Origin: JACJWR01 sp964474045
GTDB lineage: Bacteria > Actinomycetota > Actinomycetes > S36-B12 > UBA10799
DNA: 64,000 nucleotides
Direction: 5' to 3'
Assembly: GCA_964474045.1 (NCBI GenBank)
Contig: CAYYRC010000013.1
Location: 25,536-89,535, forward strand
Shown: in pieces, positions 39,655-47,988 of the stretch
Numbering within the stretch: position 1 is the first letter of the stretch
How the letters are laid out: every line of letters starts with the position of its first letter
Notes under the pieces: generated by a model
Database searches by the model: none
What the model was told of the DNA's origin: nothing
Seen by the model: the letters and a program-made list of their open reading frames with translations, nothing else
Made by a program: the position numbers and the translations under genes

Positions 39655-41088
39655 TCAGCCATCGGCCGATCGGTTGATCGCAACTTCGGCCACGGTCCCG
39701 CCGTCCGCACCCGGCGCCCACAGCACATGGCCGCCGTGCTCGGCCGCCAGCGTCCGCACGATCTGCAGCCCCAACCGCCCATCCGACGCCGGGTCGAATC
39801 CTGCCGGCAGCCCGGGGCCGTCGTCGACGACCTCCAGTCCGATCCGCTCCGAGTCCTGGCGCAGGACGACCGCCACCGTCGGCTGGGGACCCGCATGCTC
39901 CAACGCGTTGGCCAGCAGCTCGGCCAGGCACATGGCCAGCGGAGTCGCCTGGTCAGCGGGCACCGGCCCGATGGAACCCGACCGCCGCAGCCGCGCGCCG
40001 GGGGCCAGGGCGGCGCTCATGGCCAGGATCCGGTCGGCCACCGCGTCGAAGTCCGCCGTCCCCTCCGGCGCCGCTGCCAGGGCCTCATGCACCACCGCGA
40101 TGGCGGACACGCGGCTGCCCGCATCCGCCAGGGCGGCCCGTGCGGACTCGCTGTCCGACCGGCGCGACTGCATCCGCAGCAGCGCCGCCACCAGCTGCAG
40201 GTTGTTCTTGATGCGATGGTGCACCTCGCGCAGGCTGGCCTCGCTGCTCAGCAGGGCGCGCTCGCGGCTGCGCAGCTCGGTGACGTCGCGCACCAGCAGG
40301 AGGGCACCGGTGCGTCGGCCCCGCCGGATCAGCGGCAGCGACTCCAGCACCAGCACCGTGGAGGAGTGCTCGAGCTCGACCTGCCCCCGGGTCCGACCGG
40401 CGGCCACCACCGTCCCCGCGGGGTCGAGGCCGTCGGCGCGATCATGCAGCCGCGGCGCCAGCCGGCCCATGTCCGTGCCCACCAGATCGACGGCGACCCC
40501 AAGGCGGCGGAAGGCAGAGGTGGCGTTGGGCGAGGCGAACTCCACCAGACCGTCCGCGTCCAGCCGCATGAGGCCGCTGCCCACCCGCAGCGGGTCGTGC
40601 TCCCGCCCGCCCGGCGGGAAGTCGCCGGACACCACCATCGCGCACAGATCGTCGGCCGCAGTCAGATAGGCGGCCTCCAGACCCCCGGCGGCGCGCGCCG
40701 CCGCCGGATCCTCCACCGCCGAGTAGCGCCCGAGCAGGGCGATGACCCGCCCGGCGGCCGCCACTGGGTAGATCTGTGCCCAGGTGCCGTCGGCATCCCG
40801 CACGTCCTGCGGCCGGCCCGAGGCCTGGGCCGCGGCCATCCCGGGGCGTCGGCCGCGCGCGGTGAACTCCCCCACGATGTCGTCGGGGAACAGCGTTCGC
40901 CCGGTGTCCGGGCGCTGCTGGGCCACCGCCACGTAGCCGCCGCCGTTCCAGGTCGGCAGCCACAGCACCAGGTCCGCAAAGGACAGGTCCGCGATGAGCC
41001 CCCAATCCAGGGTCAGCTCCCGCAGCAGCTCCACCTCGGGGTCGCCGAGGTCGGTGTGCGCACGCGCCAGCCCGGCGATGTCTGCCAC
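39655..41088 (-). CDS. pdtaS: sensor histidine kinase PdtaS-like (GAF-PAS-HisKA_2)
   Basis: 477 aa cytosolic kinase from GTG 41088. An N-terminal GAF-like domain (about 1-150) is followed by a PAS-like domain (about 165-275) and a HisKA_2 phosphoacceptor REVHHRIKNNLQLVAALLRMQ with His in H-H-R-I-K-N-N. The HATPase has CLAELLANALEHA (N-box), VVDDGPGLPAGF (G1) and GRLGLQIV (G2). It phosphorylates an ANTAR response regulator (PdtaR) that is not in this window. TACCCT ends 6 nt before the GTG. In mycobacteria it also sits beside whiB1, and that system responds to NO and metals. Confidence 0.9.
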   Translation of the reverse strand: MADIAGLARAHTDLGDPEVELLRELTLDWGLIADLSFADLVLWLPTWNGGGYVAVAQQRPDTGRTLFPDDIVGEFTARGRRPGMAAAQASGRPQDVRDADGTWAQIYPVAAAGRVIALLGRYSAVEDPAAARAAGGLEAAYLTAADDLCAMVVSGDFPPGGREHDPLRVGSGLMRLDADGLVEFASPNATSAFRRLGVAVDLVGTDMGRLAPRLHDRADGLDPAGTVVAAGRTRGQVELEHSSTVLVLESLPLIRRGRRTGALLLVRDVTELRSRERALLSSEASLREVHHRIKNNLQLVAALLRMQSRRSDSESARAALADAGSRVSAIAVVHEALAAAPEGTADFDAVADRILAMSAALAPGARLRRSGSIGPVPADQATPLAMCLAELLANALEHAGPQPTVAVVLRQDSERIGLEVVDDGPGLPAGFDPASDGRLGLQIVRTLAAEHGGHVLWAPGADGGTVAEVAINRSADG

Positions 41089-41094
41089 GGCACC

Positions 41095-41100
41095 AGGGTA
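41095..41100 (-). promoter_or_regulatory. -10 box of pdtaS (leaderless)
   Basis: TACCCT on the minus strand, 6 nt before GTG 41088. It lies in the 49-base divergent gap with bioA. Confidence 0.5.
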
Positions 41101-41137
41101 CGCACCACGATCACCGCGGCTGGCACCATTGCTGCCC

Positions 41138-42463
41138 ATGACCGAACGTTCGCAGCGCACCGACGAGCTCATCGCCAGGGATGCTGCCAGCGTGTGGCAC
41201 CCCTTCACGCAGCAGAGCCTCTGGCTGGACGACCAGCCGATCGTGGTGGACCGCGCCGAGGGCATGTACTTCTGGGACACCGACGGCCGGCGGTACCTGG
41301 ACGGGGTCTCTTCGCTGTGGGTCAACGTGCACGGGCACCGGCGCCCGGAGATCGATGCGGCGATCGTCGAGCAGCTCGGCCGACTGGACCACACGACCTT
41401 CCTGGGCCTGACGCACGAACCCGGCATCGTGCTGGCTGAGAAGTTGTTGGCGACCGCGCCCGCGGGGCTGTCCCGCGTGTTCTACGCCGGCGACGGGGCC
41501 AGCGCGGTCGAGGCGGCGCTGAAGATCAGCTACCAGGCGCATGCTCAGAACGGCGCGGTGCGCCCGCTGTACGCCCACGTGGCCGAGGGCTATCACGGCG
41601 ACACCCTGGGCGCGGTGAGCGTCGGGGGCATCGAGCTGTTCCACCGGACGTACTCGGCGATCATGCTCGAGACGCGTACCGTGTCCAGCCCGGGGTTGCT
41701 GGCCGCCGGCCAGGACCGGGCTGGCCGGGCGGCCGAGGTGCTGGCGGAGCTCGCCGATCTGTTCGCCACCGAGGGCGGACGGATCGGGGCGCTGGTGATC
41801 GAGCCCATGGTGCAGGCCGCGGGCGGCATGCTGACCCACGATGCCGAGTTCGTCCGCGGCGCGCGTCGGCTGTGCGACGACCACGGAGTCCACCTGATCG
41901 CCGACGAGGTGGCCACCGGCGTCGGCCGCACCGGGCGGATGTGGGCGTGCGAGCACGCGGGCGTGGCGCCCGACCTGCTCACCTGCGGCAAGGGCCTGAC
42001 TGCGGGGTACCTGCCGCTGTCGGCCGTGCTGGCGACCGAGGACCTCTATCAGGCCTTCCTGGGCACCGCCGCGTCCGCGCGGACGTTCTTCCACGGACAC
42101 TCGTACACCGCCAACCCTCTTGCCGCTGCCGCAGCCATCGCCAACCTTGACCTGATGGCCGCGGACGGCACGGTGGAGCGGGCGGCCGACGTCGGCGAGC
42201 GGATCGGTGCGGCGATCGCCCCGCTGGCCCAGCTCGACGGCGTGCTCGACATCCGGCGCATCGGCACCATGACCGGGATCGAGGTGGCCGCGGTGGGCGA
42301 GCGAACGGGGTTCGCCGTCTGCCAGGAGGCCCGCCGCCACGGGGTGTGGGTGCGCCCCCTGGGCGACGTCGTCGTTGTCATGCCGCCGCTGGCCATCGGC
42401 GACGACGACCTGGACGTGCTCACCGGGACTGTCTGCGACGCCATCACGACGGTCGTGGGGTGA
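41138..42463 (+). CDS. bioA: adenosylmethionine-8-amino-7-oxononanoate aminotransferase
   Basis: 441 aa PLP class III aminotransferase. It makes 7,8-diaminopelargonic acid from KAPA using SAM as amino donor, the third step of biotin ring assembly. SVWHPFTQQS is the BioA N-terminus; GDGASAVEAALKISYQ, VAEGYHGDTLGAVSVGG, LIADEVATGVGRTG (PLP Asp) and LLTCGKGLTAGYLPLSAV (PLP Lys) follow. Its stop overlaps bioF (GTGA), starting a four-gene bioAFDB run with overlapping ends. A palindrome CGAACGTTCG sits over codons 2-5. Confidence 0.95.
   Translation: MTERSQRTDELIARDAASVWHPFTQQSLWLDDQPIVVDRAEGMYFWDTDGRRYLDGVSSLWVNVHGHRRPEIDAAIVEQLGRLDHTTFLGLTHEPGIVLAEKLLATAPAGLSRVFYAGDGASAVEAALKISYQAHAQNGAVRPLYAHVAEGYHGDTLGAVSVGGIELFHRTYSAIMLETRTVSSPGLLAAGQDRAGRAAEVLAELADLFATEGGRIGALVIEPMVQAAGGMLTHDAEFVRGARRLCDDHGVHLIADEVATGVGRTGRMWACEHAGVAPDLLTCGKGLTAGYLPLSAVLATEDLYQAFLGTAASARTFFHGHSYTANPLAAAAAIANLDLMAADGTVERAADVGERIGAAIAPLAQLDGVLDIRRIGTMTGIEVAAVGERTGFAVCQEARRHGVWVRPLGDVVVVMPPLAIGDDDLDVLTGTVCDAITTVVG
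41143..41152. promoter_or_regulatory. palindrome at the start of bioA
   Basis: CGAACGTTCG is a perfect 10-base palindrome just inside the bioA coding start. Biotin operons in actinobacteria are controlled by BioQ or BirA at GAAC...GTTC-like sites, so this might be an operator, but GC-rich palindromes of this size arise by chance. Confidence 0.25.
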
Positions 42464-43626
42464 GCCGCATCGACGACGTCCCGGCGGGCGGGGGCGTGTG
42501 GGATCACCTGCACGACGCCGCCGCGGAGCGCCGCCGCAGGGGCCTGCACCGCGAGCTGCGCCCGCGGGCGGCCGACGCGCGCGTCATAGATCTGGCCTCC
42601 AACGACTACCTGTCGCTCGCCCGCGACCCGCGGGTGACCGAGGCCGCGGCCGCCGCCGTCCGGCGCTGGGGCGCCGGCGCCACCGCCAGCCGTCTGGTCA
42701 CCGGCGCGCTGGAGCTGCACGCCGAGCTCGAGGACGCCCTCGCCACAGCGACGGGGGCACAGGCCGGGCTGCTGTTCAGCTCTGGCTATCTGGCCAACCT
42801 CGGCGCGGTGACCGCGCTGGCCGACCCCGACACCCTCATCCTGTCCGACGAGCAGAACCACGCCTCCCTCATCGATGCCTGCCGCCTGAGCAGCGCCACT
42901 GTTCAGGTGTACGGACACCGCGACGCAGTCGAGGTCGCCGCCCTCCTGGCGGCCCGCCCGCAGCGGCGCGCGCTGGTGGTGACCGATGCCGTCTTCAGCG
43001 TCGACGGCGACGTCGCCCCACTTTCCGAGCTGCACGCGGCCTGCCGCACCCATGGCGCTGCGCTGCTCGTGGACGAGGCGCACAGCCTCGGGGTGCTCGG
43101 GCCGGGCGGCGCGGGAGCGGTCGCGGAAGCGGGGCTGGCGGGGGCACCTGACATCGTGCTCACGCTCACGCTGTCCAAGGCGCTGGCAGCGCAGGGCGGC
43201 GCGGTCCTGGGCCCGACCGCGGTGGTGGACCACCTGATCAACACGGCGCGACCGCTGTTGTTCGACACCGGCCTGGCACCGGCCAGCACGGCGGCCGCGC
43301 TGGCCGCGCTGCGGGTCCTGCACGAGCACCCGGAACTACCTCTGCGCACCAGGGCGGCGGCCGCCGAGCTGCGCGAGCTAGGCCTGCGCACGGGTCGTCC
43401 GGTCACCCGTCCCGACGCCGCAGTCGTCTCCGTCATCGCCGACAGCGCTGATGCTGCCGTGGCAGCCCAGCGCGCCTGCGCCGAACTCGGCGTGGCCGTG
43501 GGCTGCTTCCGCCCGCCGTCCGTGCCCGACGGTCGCGCCCGGCTGCGTCTGACTTCCCACTCGGCTCTGACCGCCGACCAGCTGGCGCGCGCCGGCCAGG
43601 CACTGATGGCGGCCTTGCCGTGCTGA
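42460..43626 (+). CDS. bioF: 8-amino-7-oxononanoate synthase
   Basis: 388 aa PLP alpha-oxoamine synthase joining pimeloyl-thioester and alanine to KAPA. IDLASNDYLSLARDPRV is near the N-terminus, GAGATASRLVTGALELHAELE binds the thioester, LLVDEAHSLGVLGPGG carries the PLP-stacking and Asp residues, and TLSKALAAQGGAVLG holds the Schiff-base Lys. GTG 42460 overlaps the bioA stop. Its own stop overlaps bioD by 7 bases. The source of the pimeloyl thioester (bioC/H or another route) is not encoded here. Confidence 0.94.
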   Translation: MSRIDDVPAGGGVWDHLHDAAAERRRRGLHRELRPRAADARVIDLASNDYLSLARDPRVTEAAAAAVRRWGAGATASRLVTGALELHAELEDALATATGAQAGLLFSSGYLANLGAVTALADPDTLILSDEQNHASLIDACRLSSATVQVYGHRDAVEVAALLAARPQRRALVVTDAVFSVDGDVAPLSELHAACRTHGAALLVDEAHSLGVLGPGGAGAVAEAGLAGAPDIVLTLTLSKALAAQGGAVLGPTAVVDHLINTARPLLFDTGLAPASTAAALAALRVLHEHPELPLRTRAAAAELRELGLRTGRPVTRPDAAVVSVIADSADAAVAAQRACAELGVAVGCFRPPSVPDGRARLRLTSHSALTADQLARAGQALMAALPC

Positions 43627-44345
43627 CCGGGACCGTCCTCGTCACCGGCACCGGCACCGGGGTCGGCAAGACGGTCGTCACCGCCGCGCTGGCGGCGGCG
43701 GCCGGGCAGGCCGGGCTGCGCGCTGCGGTGGTCAAGCCGGTGCAGACCGGGCTGCCCCCCGGGGAGCCCGGTGACGCGGCTGAGGTGCAACGGCTGTCCG
43801 GATGCACGCGCTGCGTGGAACTCAGGCGCTACCCAGATCCGCTGGCACCGGCGGCCGCCGCCCGCGTGGCAGGTACGGCCGACCCGGACCTGGCCGCCAT
43901 GGCCCAGGACATCGCCGAGCTGCGGACCAGCCTCGATCTGGTGCTGGTCGAGGGCGCCGGGGGCCTGCTCGTGCCGTTCGACGCCGCCGGGCGCACCATC
44001 GTCGACCTCGCGGCGGGGGTCGCCCAGCGGACCGCGGAGCCAGTGGCCGTGGTGGTGGTCGCCGACCCCGCGCTGGGCACCCTCAACCACACCGCCCTCA
44101 CGCTGGCCGCGCTGGCGTCGACCGACCTGGAGCTGGCCGGAGTGGTGCTGGGCTCCTGGCCAGCCGATCCCGACCTGGCCTGCCGCTGCAATCTGGCGGA
44201 CCTTCCGGGCGTCATCGGTGGCCCGCTGGCAGGCGTGCTGCCCGCTGGGGCGGCCGCCCTGGACCCCGCGGACTTCGCCGCGGCGGCGGTGGCGGGCATG
44301 GCCCCGCGACTCGGCGGCACCTTCGGTGGGACAATCGCCCCATGA
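43620..44345 (+). CDS. bioD: dethiobiotin synthetase
   Basis: 241 aa. It closes the ureido ring of dethiobiotin with ATP and CO2. The Walker A loop is GTGTGVGKTVVTAAL at the N-terminus, AAVVKPVQTG carries the catalytic Lys and substrate contacts, and LVEGAGGLLVPF is the diagnostic E-G-A-G-G-x-x-V-P stretch. Start GTG 43620 overlaps bioF. The stop overlaps bioB as ATGA. Confidence 0.95.
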   Translation: MLTGTVLVTGTGTGVGKTVVTAALAAAAGQAGLRAAVVKPVQTGLPPGEPGDAAEVQRLSGCTRCVELRRYPDPLAPAAAARVAGTADPDLAAMAQDIAELRTSLDLVLVEGAGGLLVPFDAAGRTIVDLAAGVAQRTAEPVAVVVVADPALGTLNHTALTLAALASTDLELAGVVLGSWPADPDLACRCNLADLPGVIGGPLAGVLPAGAAALDPADFAAAAVAGMAPRLGGTFGGTIAP

Positions 44346-45379
44346 CTCAGGTGATCGATATCTATCCAGGTCCGGACGCGGACGCCGAGGACGTCCTGGC
44401 CCGGGCCCGGGAGCAGGTCCTGGAACGCGGCGAGGGCCTGGACGAGGCGGACGTGCTGCGCGTGCTCAACCTGCCCGAGGACCGAATCGCCGAGTTGCTG
44501 GGGCTGGCCCACGAGGTCCGGATGCGCTGGTGCGGGCCGGACGTCGAGGTCGAGGGGATCGTGTCGGTCAAGACCGGCGGCTGCCCGGAGGACTGTCACT
44601 TCTGTTCGCAGTCCGGGCTCTTCCCGTCTCCGGTGCGGGCAGCGTGGCTGGACATCCCGAGCCTGGTCGAGGCCGCCGTGCAGACCGCAGCTACCGGCGC
44701 GACGGAGTTCTGCATCGTGGCCGCGGTGCGCGGGCCCGACGACCGTCTGATGGCGCAGATGCGCGAGGGTGTCGCCGCAATCCAGGCCGCGGTCCAGATC
44801 AACGTCGCGGCCAGCCTCGGGATCCTGACCGCGCAGCAGGTCGACGACCTGGTGGACATGGGCATCCATCGCTACAACCACAACCTCGAGACTGCTCGCA
44901 GCTTCTTCCCCAACGTGGTGACGACCCACACCTGGGACGAGCGGATGGACACCCTGCGGCTGGTGCGCGATTCCGGGATGGAGGTCTGCTGTGGCGGCAT
45001 CGTCGGCCTGGGCGAGACCCTGGAGCAGCGCGCGGAGTTCGCCGCCCAGCTGGCGTCGCTGAACCCGCACGAGGTGCCGCTGAACTTCCTCAACCCCCGA
45101 CCCGGCACCCCGTTCGAGGACCTGCCGGTCATGGGCACATCGGATGCGCTGCGCACCATCGGCGCCTTCCGCCTGGCCCTGCCGCGGACCATCCTGCGCT
45201 ACGCCGGGGGCCGCGAGATCACTCTGGGCGAGCTCGGAACGCGCGAGGGTCTGCTGGGGGGCATCAACGCGGTCATCGTGGGCAACTACCTGACCACCCT
45301 GGGCCGCAGCCCGGACGAGGACCTGGGGCTGCTGGCCGAGCTCAGCATGCCCGTCAAGGCGCTGTCGGACACGCTGTAG
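44342..45379 (+). CDS. bioB: biotin synthase
   Basis: 345 aa radical SAM enzyme inserting sulfur into dethiobiotin. GGCPEDCHFCSQSG carries the C-x3-C-x2-C 4Fe-4S motif near residue 85. GMEVCCGGIVGLGET, the PLNFLNPRPGTPFE barrel region and the TRE(G)LLGGINAVIVGNYLTTLG tail are typical. The auxiliary cluster in actinobacterial BioB is supported by BsaP, found here at 47750. bioB closes the bioAFDB run; it has no in-frame fusion. Confidence 0.96.
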   Translation: MTQVIDIYPGPDADAEDVLARAREQVLERGEGLDEADVLRVLNLPEDRIAELLGLAHEVRMRWCGPDVEVEGIVSVKTGGCPEDCHFCSQSGLFPSPVRAAWLDIPSLVEAAVQTAATGATEFCIVAAVRGPDDRLMAQMREGVAAIQAAVQINVAASLGILTAQQVDDLVDMGIHRYNHNLETARSFFPNVVTTHTWDERMDTLRLVRDSGMEVCCGGIVGLGETLEQRAEFAAQLASLNPHEVPLNFLNPRPGTPFEDLPVMGTSDALRTIGAFRLALPRTILRYAGGREITLGELGTREGLLGGINAVIVGNYLTTLGRSPDEDLGLLAELSMPVKALSDTL

Positions 45380-45475
45380 GCCGTCCTCATCCGACGCCTC
45401 CGGCGCCGATGCGGCAGGCTGTGCCCTGCAAGGCCCGCCGACCCGGCGACCCAGAGGAAAGAGGAAGCAGCCGCC

Positions 45476-45562
45476 ATGATGGAGAACAAGAACCTGATCA
45501 CCGTCGTCGCTGTGGTTCTCATCCTGGCGCTGCTGGTGGCGGTCTTCATCAGCCTGATCTAG
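45476..45562 (+). CDS. 28-aa single-helix membrane microprotein
   Basis: ATG ATG doublet at 45476 to TAG 45562. A charged head (MMENKN) is followed by an uninterrupted 20-odd residue hydrophobic helix (LITVVAVVLILALLVAVFIS) ending LI. A purine-rich AGAGGAAAGAGGAAG precedes it and codons match the high-GC neighbours, which supports translation. It lies between bioB and the ThDP enzyme gene, whose own AGGAGG is separate. It is too short for most automatic callers, and the function is unknown. Confidence 0.6.
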   Translation: MMENKNLITVVAVVLILALLVAVFISLI

Positions 45563-45607
45563 CTCGCCACCGGCGCAGGCCGTGCACCCGGGGCGAGGAG
45601 GAGGAAC

Positions 45608-47305
45608 ATGAGCGAGCCGATCAGCGGGCACGGCGGCCATCACATGGTGGCGGCGGCGCAGGCCTACGGGGTGCGGACGCTGTTCACCCTGAGCGGAGCC
45701 CACGTCTTCCCGCTCTATGACGCGGCTGTCGGCGGACCGGCGGGCTACGACGCCGCAGGCCGCGACAACGCCGCAGCCCTGGCCGGCGGCCCGATGCGGG
45801 TGGTGGACACCCGGCACGAGGCCACCGCCGTGTTCGCCGCCGAGGGCACGGCGAAGCTCACCCGCACCCCGGGCTTCGCGGCGCTCACGGCCGGCCCCGG
45901 CGTCACCAACGGCGTCAGCGGACTCGCCTCGGCGTACTTCAACGGCGTCCCCATGCTCGTGGTCGGCGGCCGCGCCCCGGCCTTCCGCTGGGGCACCGGG
46001 GCGCTGCAGGAGATCGACCACGTGCCCCTGGTCGCACCCGTCACCAAGGTCGCGCGGACGCTCTCCGACCCCGCCACGATCGGCTCCGACACCGCCACCC
46101 TCCTGGCCGAGGCCATCGCGGCGCATCCCGGGCCGGTGTTCGCCGACGTCCCCATGGACCGCTTCTACAGCCCGGCCGAGGCCCCGGCGGCACACCCGGT
46201 GCACCTGCCACGGGCTGCCGCGGACCCCGCGGACATCGCCGAGATCGCCACTCTCCTGGCTGCTGCGGAGCGCCCGGTTCTGGTCCTGGGCTCAGACGTC
46301 TGGATGTCCGGCGCCGACACCGCGGCGCGTTCATTCGCCGAGTCCACCGGCCTGCCGGTGATCGCCAACGGGATGGCCCGCGGCATCCTGCCGCGCGGCC
46401 ACGACCTGCTCGTCACCCGCGCCCGCGGGGCGGCCTTCGCCGGCGCGGACCTGGTGGTGGTGGCAGGGACCCCGCTGGATTTCCGACTGGGGTACGGCAA
46501 GTTCGGGGAGCCCCCCGCGCCGGTGGTGCACCTGACCGACGCGCTGGACCAGGTATCGCTGCATGCCCTGCCCCGCGCCACCGCCGTGGGCGACTTGAGC
46601 AACACGTTCGAGTCGTTGACCCGCGCACTGACGACCGGGGAGTACGCCGGCGGTGCCGACCATGGAGCGTGGGCGAAGGGCCTGCGCACGCAGGCCGCAG
46701 CCGCGATCGCCGCGGACGCAGGGCTGCTGGCCAGCGACACCGACCCGATCCATCCCGCCCGCATCTACGGCGAGCTGCTCCCCAGGCTCACCGACAACAC
46801 GATCGTCATCGGTGACGGCGGGGACTTCGTGTCGTTCGCCGGCAGGTTCATCGAACCGGCGCGCCCCGGCCGCTGGCTGGACCCTGGCCCCTACGGCTGC
46901 CTGGGCACCGGGCTGGGGTACGCGTTGGCCGCCGGCACGGCCTTTCCCGACGATCCATGCGTGCTGCTGCTGGGCGATGGCGCGGCCGGGTTCTCGCTCA
47001 TGGACGTCGACACCCTGGTGCGCCACGGCATCCCCACCGTCATGGTCATGGGCAACAACGGGGCCTGGGGCCTGGAGAAGCACCCGATGCGCCTGCTGCA
47101 CTCCTACGACGTCGCGGCGGACCTGCAGCCGGGGCTGCGCTACGACGATGTCGTGCGCGCGCTGGGGGGCGCCGGGGAGGTGGTCACCCGGCCGGCGGAC
47201 ATCGGGCCGGCACTGGACCGCGCCTTCGCGGCTGGGGTCCCCTATCTGGTCAACGTCCTGACCGACCCGGAGGCCGCCTACCCGCGCTCCACCACCGGGC
47301 TGTAG
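45608..47305 (+). CDS. thiamine diphosphate enzyme, acetolactate synthase-like
   Basis: 565 aa, three ThDP domains. The N-terminal pyrimidine domain has VVDTRHEATAVFAAEG with the activating Glu, and AALTAGPGVTNGVSGLASAYFNG. A central nucleotide-like domain lies around 195-340. The C-terminal pyrophosphate domain has LLGDGAAGFSLMDVDTLVRHGIPTVMVMGNNGAWGLEKH (GDG...NN). GAGGAGGAAC precedes ATG 45608. It resembles the second, non-canonical ALS (IlvG-like) proteins of mycobacteria. Acetolactate, oxalyl-CoA or another 2-oxoacid substrate cannot be chosen from sequence. Confidence 0.85.
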   Translation: MSEPISGHGGHHMVAAAQAYGVRTLFTLSGAHVFPLYDAAVGGPAGYDAAGRDNAAALAGGPMRVVDTRHEATAVFAAEGTAKLTRTPGFAALTAGPGVTNGVSGLASAYFNGVPMLVVGGRAPAFRWGTGALQEIDHVPLVAPVTKVARTLSDPATIGSDTATLLAEAIAAHPGPVFADVPMDRFYSPAEAPAAHPVHLPRAAADPADIAEIATLLAAAERPVLVLGSDVWMSGADTAARSFAESTGLPVIANGMARGILPRGHDLLVTRARGAAFAGADLVVVAGTPLDFRLGYGKFGEPPAPVVHLTDALDQVSLHALPRATAVGDLSNTFESLTRALTTGEYAGGADHGAWAKGLRTQAAAAIAADAGLLASDTDPIHPARIYGELLPRLTDNTIVIGDGGDFVSFAGRFIEPARPGRWLDPGPYGCLGTGLGYALAAGTAFPDDPCVLLLGDGAAGFSLMDVDTLVRHGIPTVMVMGNNGAWGLEKHPMRLLHSYDVAADLQPGLRYDDVVRALGGAGEVVTRPADIGPALDRAFAAGVPYLVNVLTDPEAAYPRSTTGL

Positions 47306-47698
47306 CTACTGCGCCAGGAAGCGTGCGCGGTCGACCAGCGCACGGGTGATGGTGCCCTGGGCGATGGGCTGGCCATCGGCGATGTGGCTGGCGCTGACAG
47401 CGAAGGTCTGGCGGCTGCCCTGGTGCGAGGTCAGCACCGCAGTGCACTCGACCTCCGCACCCACCGGGCTCGCGGCCAGGTGCGTGACGGCGACCCGGGT
47501 GCCCACCGACACCTTCCCGTCCGGCGGCTCCAGAACGGCCAGCGTGGCGGCCTCCAGCCATGCCACCAGGACCGGGGTTCCCAGCACGTCGACCGTTCCG
47601 GACCCCACGGCCACGGCGGTGTCCGAAGGCCCCACTGTGCGGGCCAACCGCGCGGAGGGGAGGTCCTCGGGGGCGCCCGCGGCGCTGTGCTGTTCCAT
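47306..47698 (-). CDS. hot-dog thioesterase, fluoroacetyl-CoA thioesterase-like
   Basis: 130 aa single hot-dog fold. Diagnostic strings are VDVLGTPVLVAWLEAATLAVLEP, VSVGTRVAVTHLAASPVGAEVECTAVLTS and FAVSASHIADGQPIAQGTITRALVDRARFL. This is the FlK-like group in which a His in the T-H-L strand and a Thr/Glu pair cleave short acyl-CoA thioesters. TACCCT lies 7 nt ahead of ATG 47698. It ends next to the ThDP enzyme stop and faces bsaP across 51 bases. Confidence 0.8.
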   Translation of the reverse strand: MEQHSAAGAPEDLPSARLARTVGPSDTAVAVGSGTVDVLGTPVLVAWLEAATLAVLEPPDGKVSVGTRVAVTHLAASPVGAEVECTAVLTSHQGSRQTFAVSASHIADGQPIAQGTITRALVDRARFLAQ

Positions 47699-47705
47699 CA
47701 GCGGC

Positions 47706-47711
47706 AGGGTA
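47706..47711 (-). promoter_or_regulatory. -10 box of the thioesterase gene (leaderless)
   Basis: TACCCT on the minus strand, 7 nt before ATG 47698. Confidence 0.45.
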
Positions 47712-47749
47712 GCCGCCGCCCCAGTCGGACCGTGCGGCACCATGGGCCA

Positions 47750-47956
47750 ATGGCCGACTTCGACCCCGCCCTCGGGCCCTACTGCGAGTACTGCGGCGCG
47801 CCCGGCGACGACCACGCCGCCTGCCTCCGCGCGCTCGAACTCGAGCCGCCGCGCTACTGCCGGATCTGCGGACGCCGCATGGTGGTGCAGGTGCTGCCCG
47901 CGGGCTGGCGGGCGACCTGCTCGCGCCATGGCACGGCGTCGGTCATCAAGGAGTAG
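47750..47956 (+). CDS. bsaP: biotin synthase auxiliary protein (BsaP-like)
   Basis: 68 aa with six cysteines: YCEYCGAP (C12, C15), HAACLRALELEPPRYC (C25, C37), RICGRRMVVQVLPAGW (C40) and RATCSRHG (C57). The order and the R-M-V-V-Q-V-x-P-x-G-W core match the small Fe-S helper of BioB known from mycobacteria, where it sits directly after bioB. It is thought to supply or restore the auxiliary cluster that donates sulfur. Here it is 2.4 kb from bioB, beyond the ThDP enzyme and thioesterase. No Shine-Dalgarno sequence is visible; it may be leaderless. Confidence 0.82.
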   Translation: MADFDPALGPYCEYCGAPGDDHAACLRALELEPPRYCRICGRRMVVQVLPAGWRATCSRHGTASVIKE

Positions 47957-47977
47957 TCCAGGCGCCGCAGTTGGCGA

Positions 47978-47983
47978 TAACGT
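47978..47983 (+). promoter_or_regulatory. -10 box of the PilT-like ATPase gene
   Basis: TAACGT, 5 nt before GTG 47989, fitting a leaderless start. Confidence 0.4.
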
Positions 47984-47988
47984 GAACT

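Noticed and set aside
43829..46204. 791-aa minus frame across bioD, bioB and the ThDP gene
   Set aside because: It is antisense to three convincing enzymes and has no recognisable domain.
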